DNA from: Streptomyces sp. S465
GTDB lineage: Bacteria; Actinomycetota; Actinomycetes; Streptomycetales; Streptomycetaceae
Direction: 5' to 3'
NCBI RefSeq assembly: GCF_026898115.1
Contig: NZ_CP114036.1
Location: 1-64,000 of the forward strand
Length of the DNA: 64,000 nucleotides
Shown: positions 29,283 through 38,849 of the stretch, in pieces
How the letters are laid out: every line of letters starts with the position of its first letter
Numbering within the stretch: position 1 is the first letter of the stretch
The notes under the pieces: generated by a model
What the model was told of the DNA's origin: nothing
The model's database searches: none
What the model saw: the letters and a program-made list of their open reading frames with translations, nothing else
Program-made: the position numbers and the translations under genes

Positions 29283-29745
29283 ATGACCGACACCCGCAGC
29301 AGCCACTCCCCCCGCGACGTACTCGCCCAGCTCCTGGACGATGTCAGCGCGGACCGGTGGGAGCACCTGCACGAGCTGTACGCCGACGGCACCGTTTGTC
29401 CGCCACCCCTTCGCGCGGGACGCATCGCGCCTGCTCGAAGGCCGGGAGGCGCTCCGGCTCCACTTCGGCCACTTCGCGCAGAGCGGCCTCAGCCTCCGCG
29501 CCCGGGATGTCGTCTGGCACGACACCACGGACCCGGAGACCGTCATCGCCGAGTTCGTCTACGACGGGACCGGTCCCGCCCCCGACGAGCACTTCGAGAT
29601 GGCTGCCTGCTTCGTCTGGCGGGTCCGCGACGGGCTCATCCTCGACGCCCACGACTATCTCGACCGCCCCCGCCCGGTCGCAGCCCGCAGCACGCCTGAC
29701 ACCGCGCCGACTCCTGACACAACCCCTTCGAGAGGAAACCCCCGC
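29283..29745 (+). pseudogene. NTF2/SnoaL-like protein (frameshifted)
   Basis: ATG at 29283, 'VLAQLLDDVSADRWEHLHEL' then 'YADGTV'. A missing T near 29396 shifts the frame, and the sensible continuation is 'VRHPFARDASRLLEGREALR' to 'ACFVWRVRDGLILDAHDYL', a nuclear-transport-factor-2/SnoaL fold. The shifted frame then runs without a stop through the linker into the downstream CMD gene. As read this is either a broken gene or, if corrected, an NTF2-CMD fusion. Confidence 0.65.
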
Positions 29746-30153
29746 ATGTCTGCCAACACCGTCGACCCCGAAGAGACCACCGCCGTTCGCCGCCGCCGCG
29801 GCGAGGACATCGTGACGTCCCTCAGCGGCGGCGCCCGCCCGGCCTCGCTCGACGCGCTCGACCGCGACTTCCCGTTCCTGGCCAACGCCGTCAACGCCTA
29901 CGCGGTCGGCGAGATCTTCGCCCGGGACATCCTCGACGTCCGCACCCGCCAGCTCGCCCTCGTCGCGGCCTTCGCCGTCCTCGGCCTGGGCGACTTCATC
30001 ACGATCCACGGAGGCTACGCCCTCAACGCGGGCGCCACCGAGGACGAGCTGAAGGAGATCGTCTACCTGACCACCATCCCTGGCGGCTTCCCCCGCGCCA
30101 TCCAGGCATCGCAGGCGGTCGCCGAACTCCTCGCCTCCCGCAAGGCGGCCTGA
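29746..30153 (+). CDS. Carboxymuconolactone decarboxylase (CMD) family protein
   Basis: 135 residues. CMD-type helical protein with 'LVAAFAVLGLGDFITIHGGY' followed by 'ALNAGATEDELKEIVYLTTI'. The CxxC pair of AhpD-like members is absent, so it is nearer the decarboxylase-like subgroup. The ATG at 29746 is preceded by GAGAGGAAA at reasonable spacing, which supports independent initiation although the upstream frame is open. Ends just before a strong hairpin. Confidence 0.8.
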   Translation: MSANTVDPEETTAVRRRRGEDIVTSLSGGARPASLDALDRDFPFLANAVNAYAVGEIFARDILDVRTRQLALVAAFAVLGLGDFITIHGGYALNAGATEDELKEIVYLTTIPGGFPRAIQASQAVAELLASRKAA

Positions 30154-30163
30154 CACACCCCAA

Positions 30164-30209
30164 AGCCCGACGGCCGGCACGGGTACGGGGCCGTGCCGGA
30201 CGTCGGGCT
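30164..30209. terminator. Hairpin terminator after the CMD gene
   Basis: AGCCCGACG...CCGGCACGG pairs with CCGTGCCGG...CGTCGGGCT, giving a stem of about 19 bp with one mismatch and an eight-base loop, starting 11 bases after the CMD stop. Confidence 0.75.
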
Positions 30210-30424
30210 GTCCTGGATCCGGGCAGGGCGTACCGACCCGTGCCGGTGAAGGCCGAGCCGCCGCGGCGGGACCGTACGCGCAGCCGTGCTGGTGGCAGCC
30301 GCTCAGGGGTGGTGCCGGTGGCGAAGGCCCCGGCCCGGAGCCCCGCCCCGGGCCGGGTCCGGGCGGCACGGGTCGGCATCCCTCCATGGGCCACAACGAC
30401 TCGACGGTACCGAAGGACGCGCCC

Positions 30425-30570
30425 ATGACCGGTATGGCCGCCCGCTACCTCTACCTGGCCCGCCACGCCGAGGGGTCGCCGGACGAGAGCGAGCTGACGG
30501 CCGCCGGCCGCCGCCAGGACGTTCTGCTGGGGCAGCGGCTCCGCGGGGTTCCGCTGGCGGCGATCACTGA
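30425..30570 (+). pseudogene. Histidine phosphatase family protein, N-terminal fragment
   Basis: The ATG at 30425 opens 'YLYLARHAEGSPDESELTAA' (RHxEG catalytic box) and 'GRRQDVLLGQRLRGVPLAAI'. Family similarity stops near 30567, and the catalytic domain is otherwise missing. Truncated by a rearrangement. Confidence 0.6.
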
Positions 30571-30695
30571 CCCCGGGGCGGGAGGCACAGGGCCGTGACG
30601 GTCCCGCCCCGGCCCTGGACCGCGCTCCATACGCCCCGGTTGCTGGCGAAGAGTGTGACGGGCGCCGCCCGCACCCCGGTTTCTCCGGCCCGTCC

Positions 30696-30707
30696 GGGGG
30701 GGGGGGG
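30696..30707 (+). repeat. Homopolymer run of 12 G
   Basis: Twelve consecutive G, 19 bases upstream of the small ATG at 30726. Such a tract is prone to slippage and to sequencing error. It lies in a junction zone between gene fragments. Confidence 0.9.
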
Positions 30708-30725
30708 AGGGCGTACGGTGGGAAC

Positions 30726-30830
30726 ATGGCCGGGCGGGTGTGCCGTTGCGCGAACACCGCCTGTTCCGAGCCGCTGCCGGTGACGTCCCGCAGTGACAAG
30801 CGGTTCTGCTCTGCGGCTTGCAGAAACGAC
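30726..30830 (+). pseudogene. Small Cys-rich (zinc-ribbon-like) protein fragment
   Basis: 'AGRVCRCANTACSEPLPVTS' then 'KRFCSAACR', with four to five Cys in a CxC...C...CxxxC arrangement like the small zinc-ribbon proteins found before plasmid genes in actinomycetes. The frame then runs into sequence antisense to an acetyltransferase fragment, so the C-terminus is lost. Confidence 0.4.
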
Positions 30831-31117
30831 CGAGAACTTCTTCTCGACATCCACGACGAGGTGTACGCGGAAATAGGGGAGGGTCTGCCCGATCGTGCGG
30901 TAGCCCCACTGTTCGTAGCGGGCGATGACCTTGCTGTGGGCTGCGTGCACGAGCAGCGTAGTGCGCTCCTGGCCGCGGTCGGCTATGAGCGCGTCGTGGA
31001 TGCGGCGGGCGGTGCCGGTGCCGTGCCAGCGCTTGCGGACGTTGAGTTCGGACAGGGCGAAGGTGCGGGTACCGGTCTCGCAGGTGTAGGCGTCGTCGGC
31101 GCGCCCCTGCTCCCGTC
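30831..31117 (-). pseudogene. GNAT acetyltransferase, C-terminal fragment
   Basis: Minus strand reads 'TRTFALSELNVRKRWHGTGT' (acetyl-CoA binding region R-x-x-G-x-G-like), 'ARRIHDALIAD' and 'HAAHSKVIARYEQWGYRTIG', the C-terminal half of a GNAT acetyltransferase. The frame opens after a TGA near 31117, so the N-terminus is missing. Confidence 0.65.
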
Positions 31118-31274
31118 ATGACACGGCAGCTGCACACCTGAACTGACCGTCTGCTTCCGACATGGCAGGTGTTGGGTCGGCGTTTGACGCGGTTACGGAC
31201 GGCCAGGACCCAAGCCCAAACAGGACGGGCTCGGTCACACGGGAGGCCATCTCGATGTAGGTGCCAGCGGTGCT

Positions 31275-31505
31275 GTGCGGTGGGACGAGACGGACGGATG
31301 GGGCTGGACTCCCCTGTCGGACCAGTGGAGTCGCACGGGTAACCGGTGGGAGCTGCCGATGGACACGCTCGACTCCCCGGCCGCCGTGCGCGCGGTCCTG
31401 ATGCCCCTACTCGCCGGGCGAGAGGAAGCCTCCACCGAGCGGTGGACCGAGCCGCGGGCCGCGCCCCTCGCCGAGCACCTGGCCGTGCGCCACCGGGCAG
31501 GCTGA
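31275..31505 (+). CDS. Small hypothetical protein
   Basis: 76 residues starting 'MRWDETDGWGWTPLSDQWS', a tryptophan-rich beta-type N-terminus like small DUF6292-type proteins of Streptomyces, followed by 'SPAAVRAVLMPLLAG'. No partner gene. Could be an isolated remnant of a longer gene. Confidence 0.4.
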   Translation: MRWDETDGWGWTPLSDQWSRTGNRWELPMDTLDSPAAVRAVLMPLLAGREEASTERWTEPRAAPLAEHLAVRHRAG

Positions 31506-31614
31506 TGGAGTCCGGACAGCCACGGACAGCACGCCTGGATCGCGGACGGGCGGTCCTGTCGTACACAAGACGCATGAGCGAGGAAAGCGGCGCCGTCCAT
31601 CCCCGGGGGAGATC

Positions 31615-31860
31615 GTGCCGCAGTCCGGGATCTACGAGTGCGACTGCGGCCAGTCGCACGACTACAGCACAGACGTCAAGGGCCACCGGTTCCCGCCCCT
31701 GCCGGACGGCTGCACCGGCAACGGGTGGAAGCTCAAGACCGCCGCTCACCCCGGTAACTGGCAGTCGGGCCCTGGTTGGTCCCTTTGCACTACGCGAAGC
31801 CTGTCACTCTCCTGGCACAGTGCTGACAGCCCGCATGGCCCTCTCGCCGGTCAGGCACTC
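31615..31860 (+). CDS. Small hypothetical protein, C-terminus probably lost
   Basis: From a GTG, 'PQSGIYECDCGQSHDYSTDV' followed by 'GHRFPPLPDGCTGNGWKL', a compact Cys-containing module seen in small actinobacterial proteins. After about 60 residues the sequence turns into low-information codons that continue antisense to the downstream regulator gene, so the real end is unclear. Confidence 0.4.
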
Positions 31861-31912
31861 GGTCGTGAACCGCCCGCCCTGTTCGCCGCTCCCGGCGGCC
31901 GCAAAACAGGGC

Positions 31913-32776
31913 TCAGGCGTGAGCGGAGTTGGAAATGCCCGATACCGCCGCCAGGCGGAACTTGGTTTCGTCCTCGGTACCGGGGGCTGCGGTGAGAACG
32001 ACGATCTTGCGTCCCGCGTCGCCGTCGGTCAGGACATCGCAGTCCACCGCGATCGGCCCGGTCGCCGGGTGCTGGACGATCTTGTGGTCTTCCCGGTGCG
32101 CGCCGACCACGCCGGAGGCCCACAGTTCGGCGAAGCGCGGGCTGCCCGTCGTGAGGTCCCGGATCAGGCCGGCCAGGCGGTCGCTGTCCGGGAAGCGCCC
32201 CGTGGCGCGGCGCAGGTCGGACATGACGGAGGCCTCGACCTCCGGCTGGCTGAGCGAGGTCACCGGCCAGTGCGACAGGCAGGGGGCGGCCCCGTCGGCC
32301 GGGAAGGTGTCGCGAGCGAAGTTACGCAGCGCCGACGGCGTTGAGGACGGGTCGCCCAGCAACGCCGCCCAGCAACGGTTCCACCAGATGAGCTGCCAGT
32401 CCGCGGCGAACACGGCGGCTGCAAAGTCGCCGAGCCGGTTCAGCATGCGGTGCAGGCCGGGCGGGATGTGGTCCGAGATCTCCCCGCCGGCCGGAGGGGC
32501 AAGCCCGGCCAGCCGGTAGAGATGGTCCCGCTCGGCGTCGGTGAGCTGCAGGGCGCGGGCCAGCGCCGCGGTCACCTGCGCCGACGGGGTCACATGGCGT
32601 CCCTGCTCCAGGCGGACCACGTAGTCGACCGAGATCCCAGCGAGCTCGGCGAGGTCCTCCCGGCGCAATCCCGTGACCCGGCGCCTGTGGCCGCTGGGCA
32701 GTGGCGCCGTGTCCGGCGAGACACGGCCGCGCCAGGTGCGCAACATCGGGCCGAGCTTCGCGATGTCAGCGGTCAT
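31913..32776 (-). CDS. XRE-family regulator with MmyB-like ligand-binding domain (second)
   Basis: 287 residues from the ATG at 32776. HTH 'VTGLRREDLAELAGISVDYV' then 'RLEQGRHVTPS', followed by the MmyB-type domain 'FAADWQLIWWNRCWAALLGD'. Divergent from the VOC gene with a ~100-base gap, so it likely regulates the VOC / alpha-beta hydrolase operon. A paralogue of the gene at 27.4-28.2 kb. Confidence 0.88.
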   Translation of the reverse strand: MTADIAKLGPMLRTWRGRVSPDTAPLPSGHRRRVTGLRREDLAELAGISVDYVVRLEQGRHVTPSAQVTAALARALQLTDAERDHLYRLAGLAPPAGGEISDHIPPGLHRMLNRLGDFAAAVFAADWQLIWWNRCWAALLGDPSSTPSALRNFARDTFPADGAAPCLSHWPVTSLSQPEVEASVMSDLRRATGRFPDSDRLAGLIRDLTTGSPRFAELWASGVVGAHREDHKIVQHPATGPIAVDCDVLTDGDAGRKIVVLTAAPGTEDETKFRLAAVSGISNSAHA

Positions 32777-32878
32777 GAGACTGATTGTCGCACCCGGCGC
32801 CGACCCGAAGGTGGTAGCGGTTTTCCTACCGAATTCCTCTCTCTGGTTACCGGCCCGGCGGCCGATGATTCTTCGGAC

Positions 32879-33319
32879 ATGACCGTCACGTTCTCCCACG
32901 ACCACGTGGGCATCACCGTTACGCAAGAGGACCTCGACGCCACCATTGCGTGGTACTCGCGCAATCTCGGTTTCACTGTCGAGCAGCGGTTCGAGGCCCA
33001 CGGCACGACGTTCGTCTTCCTCACTGCTGGTGACGTCAAGATTGAGCTCCTTGCGGGCGCGTCGGACCGTGGCGGGGCGCCGACCGACAACGTCCTCACG
33101 AGCATGGTCACGTCGCGCCTGCACCACTTCTGCCTCGCTGTGGCAGATCTCGACGCGGCGGTGTCCCGGCTGCTCGAACTCGATGTGCCGCTGATCGGCG
33201 GCCCCATGGAGATACCGGCAACCGGCCGGCGCATCGCCTTCGTCACCGACAACGTCGGCACCATCATCGAGCTCAGCGATCCCGGCACGTGGATCTCCGG
33301 CCGGAAGGCACGGGCATAA
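32879..33319 (+). CDS. VOC family protein (glyoxalase/bleomycin-resistance fold)
   Basis: 146 residues. 'HDHVGITVTQEDLDATIAWY' followed by 'NLGFTVEQRF', and a second half 'LHHFCLAVADLDAAVSRLLE' ending 'FVTDNVGTIIELSDP', with His and Glu at expected metal positions. Probably a small metal-dependent lyase, isomerase or binding protein. Its TAA overlaps the next ATG (TAATG), indicating coupling to the alpha/beta hydrolase. Confidence 0.85.
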   Translation: MTVTFSHDHVGITVTQEDLDATIAWYSRNLGFTVEQRFEAHGTTFVFLTAGDVKIELLAGASDRGGAPTDNVLTSMVTSRLHHFCLAVADLDAAVSRLLELDVPLIGGPMEIPATGRRIAFVTDNVGTIIELSDPGTWISGRKARA

Positions 33320-34419
33320 TGCCGAACCGCGCAGACTTCACCGGGCCCCAGGACGCCAGACAGGCCCGCTGGCAGTCCGCCGAGGTGGCGAGCCCGCATC
33401 TCGATCGTCGTCTCCCGGTCATCGCCGCCAAGGACATCTCCTACATCCCCAACGCCAACCGGCTCCAGAACCTCAGCATCTACCTGCCGCGGACGCCGCA
33501 AACCGCCGCGCTCATCGGCACCCCCGTCACGTCCCTCCCAGGAACTGACTCCACGGCGCGGCACCCGCGGTACCTCGTGCACATCCACGGCGGTGCCTGG
33601 CGCGACCCGCGGCTCACCTCCGCCTCGATCGAACCCACCGTCGCCCACGCTTTCTCCGGCGGCGTGCTTCCCGGTGAGGGGCCGACCCCGGTCACCGCCA
33701 TCGCCTCCCTCAACTACACGGTCTCCCAGATCAACTACCCTGCTCCCCCGGTCATGGCGGATCCCCCCGTTCCTTATGACGCCATCAAGGACAATCACAC
33801 CGACCTGGCTCGCGAGGCCGTCCATCCGCAGCACGTCAGCGACGTGCTGCACGGCCTGGCCCTGCTCGGCTCCCTCGGCCTCACCGACGGCTCCTACATC
33901 CTGTCCGGCCACAGCTGCGGCGCCTGCCTGGCGTTGCAGTCCATCCTCCAGCCTCCGCGGCACTACAATCTCGGCCACCTTCCCGAACCGCCCTGCCCTG
34001 CCGCACTGCTCGGTCTCAACGGCCTGTACGACCTGCCCGCGCTCGCGGCGGCGGATGGGCTGGGCGCCTCCCACGCCCACCTCCGCGACGACTACGAGAA
34101 GCTCTTGTCCCAGGCGTTCGGGGCGGACAAGGACGCCTGGCCGGACGCAAGCCCGGCCAGCTTCGACCCGGCGTCCATCGCCAGGCGGATCCGCGAAGGC
34201 AACGCGCCACGTCTGGTCGTACTGGACCAGAGCACCGAGGACCAGCTCGTACCGATGAACCAGCAAGAGCGACTGTCCGCCACCCTGGCCAAGGCTGCCG
34301 GGCTCCGGCTCGCCCAGGGACAACGGCTCACCGGCAAACATGCGGCCCCATGGGAGGAAGGCATCATGATCTACAAGAGCCTCCTGGACGCCCTCCAGCT
34401 CCTGCGGGAGGACCAATGA
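33319..34419 (+). CDS. Alpha/beta hydrolase (kynurenine-formamidase/BNA7-like)
   Basis: 366 residues. HGGxW-type oxyanion motif 'HIHGGAWRDP' and nucleophile elbow 'LSGHSCGACLALQ' (Ser). The C-terminal half contains 'RLVVLDQSTEDQLVPMNQQE' and a His near 'TGKHAAPWEEG'. This arrangement resembles BNA7-like arylformamidases and related esterases. It overlaps the VOC gene by one base, and its TGA overlaps a following ATG, so it belongs to a three-gene unit whose last gene is broken. Confidence 0.78.
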   Translation: MPNRADFTGPQDARQARWQSAEVASPHLDRRLPVIAAKDISYIPNANRLQNLSIYLPRTPQTAALIGTPVTSLPGTDSTARHPRYLVHIHGGAWRDPRLTSASIEPTVAHAFSGGVLPGEGPTPVTAIASLNYTVSQINYPAPPVMADPPVPYDAIKDNHTDLAREAVHPQHVSDVLHGLALLGSLGLTDGSYILSGHSCGACLALQSILQPPRHYNLGHLPEPPCPAALLGLNGLYDLPALAAADGLGASHAHLRDDYEKLLSQAFGADKDAWPDASPASFDPASIARRIREGNAPRLVVLDQSTEDQLVPMNQQERLSATLAKAAGLRLAQGQRLTGKHAAPWEEGIMIYKSLLDALQLLREDQ

Positions 34420-34748
34420 GCCTCGACACCGCCACCCGCGAGATGGCCCTCCCGTACCCGCTCCAGGAACTGCTCGCCCTCCGCCTGATCTCAGCCCTGC
34501 GCACCGCCGAACTCCCGCTTGTTTCCGGCCACCACGGACACCGGAGCAGCCTGATCCCTGGGCCACGGCTACTTTGCACCGTCCGCCGACCGCTGTTGAT
34601 CTTGCTCCGGGACAGGTTCGTTTCTGACAGCGACACCGCGTGCGGCCGTGGCCCGAGGTCGGCCAGGGGGGTGCGCGATCGACTTCCGGCCGTCCGTCCG
34701 CATTCGGCGGTGTCGACTGTCAGTGGTCGCCGCAACACTGCGAGCTGA
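34416..34748 (+). pseudogene. 5' fragment of the third gene in the VOC/hydrolase operon
   Basis: The ATG overlaps the hydrolase stop (ATGA) and opens 'SLDTATREMALPYPLQELLA', which looks like a genuine N-terminus. From about 34540 the sequence becomes antisense-like with no protein character, so most of the gene was lost at a junction. Identity unknown. Confidence 0.4.
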
Positions 34749-34769
34749 TAGCCGTTCAGAGGGGGACGG

Positions 34770-35050
34770 ATGGCGTTCCGGGCTGTGCACACCAAGTGGG
34801 GAACCGTCTTTGCGCACCTGCCCGACCTCGGGTGCGGGCAGGCGTGGGAGGCGGTGTGGAAGGTCCGGCCGCCCGCACCGATCACCTGCGCCGAGTGCCG
34901 GCACCCGATGCACGCGAAGACCTCCTTAAGCGGGCTGAAGTTCTTCGCCCACGCCCCGCACGCCCCGGACTGCGAGATCGCCCGCCAGGGTGAGTCGGAG
35001 GCGCACCACCTGCTCAAGCCCGAACTCGCCAGCGCCGCACGGGACGCGGG
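34770..35050 (+). pseudogene. CoiA-like protein, N-terminal fragment
   Basis: 'MAFRAVHTKWGTVFAHLPDL' followed by 'PITCAECRHPMHAKTS' and 'KFFAHAPHAPDCEIARQGES' matches the N-terminal zinc-binding region of the competence-protein CoiA-like family in Streptomyces. Similarity ends near 35050, where transposon-derived sequence on the other strand begins; the nuclease-like rest is lost. Confidence 0.55.
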
Positions 35051-35498
35051 CGGCCTCGAAGTCGGCGGTGAGGGAGTAGTCGGCCGTCCGCAGGGCCTGG
35101 TGCAGAGCGGCGGGAAGGTGCGGGCCGTGGCAGACCAAGGTCAGGTGGACACCAGTGAGGGCATGGAGCTGCAGCAGGCGCATCGTGCGGCGGGCGGTGA
35201 GGCGGTGGGCGCGCAGGACGGTCAGCCAGGTGACGGGCAGGGCGGTCACCCAGGCCGTGGCGGCTTCCCAGGCAGGCCGACGGCCGGCGGGGAAACGCCC
35301 CGGGAGCAGGGACGGTTTGCCCAGGGCGGCGAGAAAGTCGTGGGCGAGGCCCGTTTCACCGGTGGTGCCCGGGCCGGGGTGCAAAGTGATCCGGCCGGAC
35401 GGCGGGTGGTGGGCGGCCAGGGCGGTGTGGATGTGGATCGCGTCGTCATCGCGGTCGATGACCACGGTGACGGACGACGGCCGCGCGGCGAGAGACAT
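35045..35498 (-). pseudogene. Third gene of Mu-like transposon, 3'-truncated
   Basis: Follows the AAA ATPase gene on the minus strand with 13 bases between stop and the ATG at 35498. Reads 'SLAARPSSVTVVIDRDDDAI' and 'LPVTWLTVLRAHRLTARRTM' before ending at the junction with the CoiA-like fragment. No family recognised. By position it corresponds to the accessory (recombinase or target-selection) gene of such transposons. Confidence 0.4.
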
Positions 35499-35511
35499 GG
35501 CGGTGGGATGG

Positions 35512-36257
35512 TCAGGCAAGGCGGCTGAAGGCCCAGCACAGCAGTTCCAGGTCCACGCGAGGGCGGCCGGTGCGGGCCAGTGCGGTGCCGATGTGGGCGC
35601 TCAGCTGGACCCAGGCACGGAAGCTGCCGTGCGCGGCGTGGCTGTTCGGCGAAGGAGTGTCGTCGGGGTCGGCGTCCGCCCAGAGCAGGTGGAACCGGGG
35701 AATGACCTCGAGGACCTCGCTGGAGGTGCGGCGGGTGAAGCGCTGCCAGATGAAGATGCGGGAGGAGAGCACCGGTTCGCGGCGCAGCACGGTGTGACAG
35801 CCCTCACCGCCGACGAAAATGATCGCAAGCTGGGTTGAGGGTTCGTCCCACAGGTAGCGGAAGTACTCGAACGCCTCCCCGTTAAGCCACCGGGGCCTCA
35901 TCCACGAGGATGATGCGGGGGCGCTCGGCCAGGGCCGTCTTCACCCAGACGGTCGAATCCGCTGGGGTGGCGCGGTGGCTCGCCGGCCAGGTCGAGGGCG
36001 GTGAACAGTTCGTAGCGCACTGCGCCGGCGGTGGGACGGGCCCGGAAGGTGATCCTTCGAATGCCCTCGCCGGGTTCGAGTGCGCGCAGGCAGGTGTCGA
36101 CGGCGAGAGTCCTGCCGAAGCCGGCGCCGCCATGGATACACATCATCGCGCAGGCGGCGACCCTGCCGCTGATGTTCTCCCGGGCGGTGAGCAGGGCCCG
36201 GGTGGTGACCACGGACACATCAGGCAGATCGACGTACTGGTAGGTGGCCGCGGTCAC
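35512..36257 (-). pseudogene. AAA ATPase of a Mu-like transposon, copy 2
   Basis: GTG at 36257 overlapping the transposase stop. N-terminus 'TAATYQYVDLPDVSVVTTRA', P-loop 'GGAGFGRT' with Arg in place of the invariant Lys, '[17 protein letters not shown]' (Walker B), then after a frame change in a CCCC run near 35893 '[17 protein letters not shown]' to a tail ending 'ELLCWAFSRLA'. Compared with copy 1 (26.45-26.98 kb) it retains both ends but lacks an internal ~26-residue stretch. Both copies share the CCCC frameshift and the Lys-to-Arg change. Confidence 0.7.
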
Positions 36258-37939
36258 GAGGCATCTCCGTCTTCAGCGGTGGTGGGAGGTGCGGCCTGCC
36301 CGTCGCGGCCGTCCGGGGCGGAAGCGCCGTCACGGCCGTACGGGTACCGGGCGGGTGGGTCTGGCGCGGCGAGGGAAGCCGGGGTGCGCCAGCCGGCCGG
36401 AGGCACAGCAGGCGGGATGAGGTCCGGCAGTGCCAGTTTCGAGGCGCCGGTGTGCTCGGCGGCGGCCAGTTCGTCCGCGGCCTGAGCGGAGGTCAGGGCT
36501 CCCAGCCGTTGGACCGGCCCGGCCGTGGTTGCCAGGGCGAAGCGCTGTCCGCGCAGTGTCTCGGCCGGCTTCGCTTCGGCACGCAGACGCCGGGCACGTT
36601 CCGCACGGGCTGTGCGCAGGGCGTCGAGTTGTTCGGGGGTGGCCGCGTCCGCGAGGTGCGCAGGCCCGAGATAGCTGCCGTTCGCGTCACAGACGTCGAT
36701 CTCGTGATCGTGGTGCGGCATGTAGCGCACTGTGACGATACAGCCGGCCTGGCCCGTCATCCACAGGAGCGATATAGGTGCGCCCGCACCACCGCACCCC
36801 GTGGCTGGTCAGCTTCCGCGGCCGGCCGTCGTCCTCGAGGGTGAAGGTCCACAGGTCGGCGGCGGAGATGTCGGTGACGGGAGTCGGGTCAGCCTGCCAT
36901 GCCTCGAGTGGCGTACGGCCGGAGAGCGCCTGGGGGCGGTGCTCGGTGTTCCACCACCGGGTCCAGCCCAGCAGCCGGCCGGTGAAGTCCTCGAAGCTGA
37001 GCAGCACTTCGTCCTTCGGGCGGCAGGGGCGTTTGCCGGGGCCGGCCTGGCGGGCGTAGCGGGGCAGCGCGGCCAGCAGCATCGGCTCCACCGCCCGGTT
37101 CAGGCCCTCCACCGTGCCCTTGAGGTGCGGGGGGGGTAGGCGGGCAGGTCCTCCACCGTCACATCCAGGAGATCAAACGCGGCGGTCACCGTCCGGGACA
37201 GGAAGTCCTTGCCACGGTCCACCCGCACCTGCTCCGGTGTCCCTCCCGCGGGGCCGTAGGGCTCCTCGCGCAGAACAGCGGCACGCAGCGCGGCCAGCAC
37301 CGACTCCCGCGACGGATCCCCCGGCGTGACCGCGACACCGGTGATCGCGTTGGTGGCGCAGTCGGTGAACCAGGTGATCCACGGCCTGCGAGCCTTGCCA
37401 TCGACATCGACCAGCAGCGGCGACCTGCATGTGGTCCGTCTCCCACACCTGATTGCGCCAGGGGCGCGGCCGGGCCAGGAACACATCATGCTTACGCGCC
37501 GCCCGCTCCCCACCCGCAAGCCCCGCCCGCTCCCCCGGCGACAGATCACGGCGGATCGCCCGGTGCAGCGTCGGAATCGACGGAGGCGGCTCCCCCTCGC
37601 CCCTGGCCGCGCGAGCGGCCAGCTCACGATGCACCGCCGCGACGTTGCCCCTCCACAAGGCCAGCAGGCGGCGCACTCCAGGGTGACGGAGAAGCGGTCT
37701 TTACTCTGGGCCCGCACCCCGGGCTCCGCGGCCGCGGACTCATCACGCTCGGCAGCGGCAAGCCACCGCCACACCGTGCGCTCGGTCACTTCCAACGACT
37801 GAGCCATCAGCCGTACATGCCGGTCGTCAGTTTCTGTTCCTGTCGCACAGCGAGCAGCCTGCGCACGGCAGGGCCGCGCAGCGCCGACAGGGAGGAAGAA
37901 GGCAGGCCTCCCCGCACCCCCCTTGTCCTTCCCCTGCAT
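36254..37939 (-). pseudogene. Mu/Tn552-type DDE transposase (several frameshifts)
   Basis: Pieces in order: HTH 'SLEVTERTVWRWLAAAERDE', 'RRLLALWRGNVAAVHRELAA', 'PPPSIPTLHRAIRRDLSPGE', first Asp in 'WETDHMQV', second in 'VRVDRGKDFLS', Glu in 'HLKGTVEGLNR', 'GWTRWWNTEHRPQALSG', a Mu-type beta-barrel ending 'RTYIAP' and a C-terminal tail. Frame changes lie near 37690, 37425, 37135 and 36765. It is followed by its AAA ATPase with a 4-base overlap, the usual two-gene transposition module. Inactive as read. Confidence 0.75.
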
Positions 37940-37980
37940 GCCGGAGCGGGAAGCGCCCTCTGCCGGCCCGGCCGCGCCGG

Positions 37981-38840
37981 TCACAGCGGCCCCATGAGCC
38001 GTGCGCAGGCCCGCTCCAGCATCCGGCGGTCCACCACCGCCCGGCTCTTTCCGTAGATCTCGGCGGTCAGGTGCGAGGTGAGCTTCGCCCACGTCCGGAA
38101 ATTGCCGTGTCCCCCATGCTCGTCCACCCACACGACATCGTCCTCGCTCACGTTCCCCCACAGCGGGTGGAACGCAGCCATCACGGTGGCCACCTCGCGC
38201 GGACCAAGGCGCGGCACCAGCTCCCAAGTCAGCACCCGAGAGGCCAATGCGGGCACTCGGCGCAGTGCCCGTTCGCTGCCCGCACCCGCGAGCACGAGTG
38301 CTGTGTCCGTGTCCGGGTGGTCCCACAGCCCGCGCAGAAACTCCAGCGCCGGCCCCGGAAGGCGCTGTGCCTCGTCCAGGACCAGCACGCGGGGCTGCCG
38401 TAGCGCGTTCACCAGCATCAGATCCGCCTCCCCCGCCCCACGCGGCAGACGCCTGCCCAGCTCAAGGGCGTCCGCGAGCACCCGGCGCAGTTCCGGCACC
38501 GTCGGGTGCACACCAACGTGGACCCGGCGGACCCTGGCCGGGTGCGGCAGCTGGGACAGGGCGTACTGCAACGCGACGGTCTTGCCCTGGCCGGCGTCAC
38601 CGTACAAACACACCACCGCCCCCACCGCGGCCGCGTGCGCGACCGTCCGCAGCACCGACCGCACAGCGGCCGTATGCACCACCTGCGCGCCCGGCACCAG
38701 GACCGGAACCTGCGCCAGCTGCTTCTGCTCCCGCAGAAACACCTGCCCACCGCCGCCTTCTCGGCCACGACGTTCAGGCCCAGCTCACTGAGCGCATCCG
38801 CCCTGCGCGGCACGGCCACCACAGGCTCCCGCTCGACCAT
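37981..38840 (-). pseudogene. AAA ATPase of a second Mu-like transposon (one frameshift)
   Basis: About 285 residues restored. Walker A 'GDAGQGKTVALQYAL' with an intact Lys, Walker B 'PRVLVLDEAQRLP', sensor region 'TALVLAGAGSERALRRVPAL' and a C-terminal 'GNFRTWAKLTSHL'. The N-terminal 'ALSELGLNVVAEKAAVG' is in another frame; one G appears missing in a G run near 38738. It resembles MuB/TniB-like transposition ATPases but differs clearly from the copies at 26.5 and 35.5 kb. Confidence 0.75.
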
Positions 38841-38849
38841 CAACGCCCG

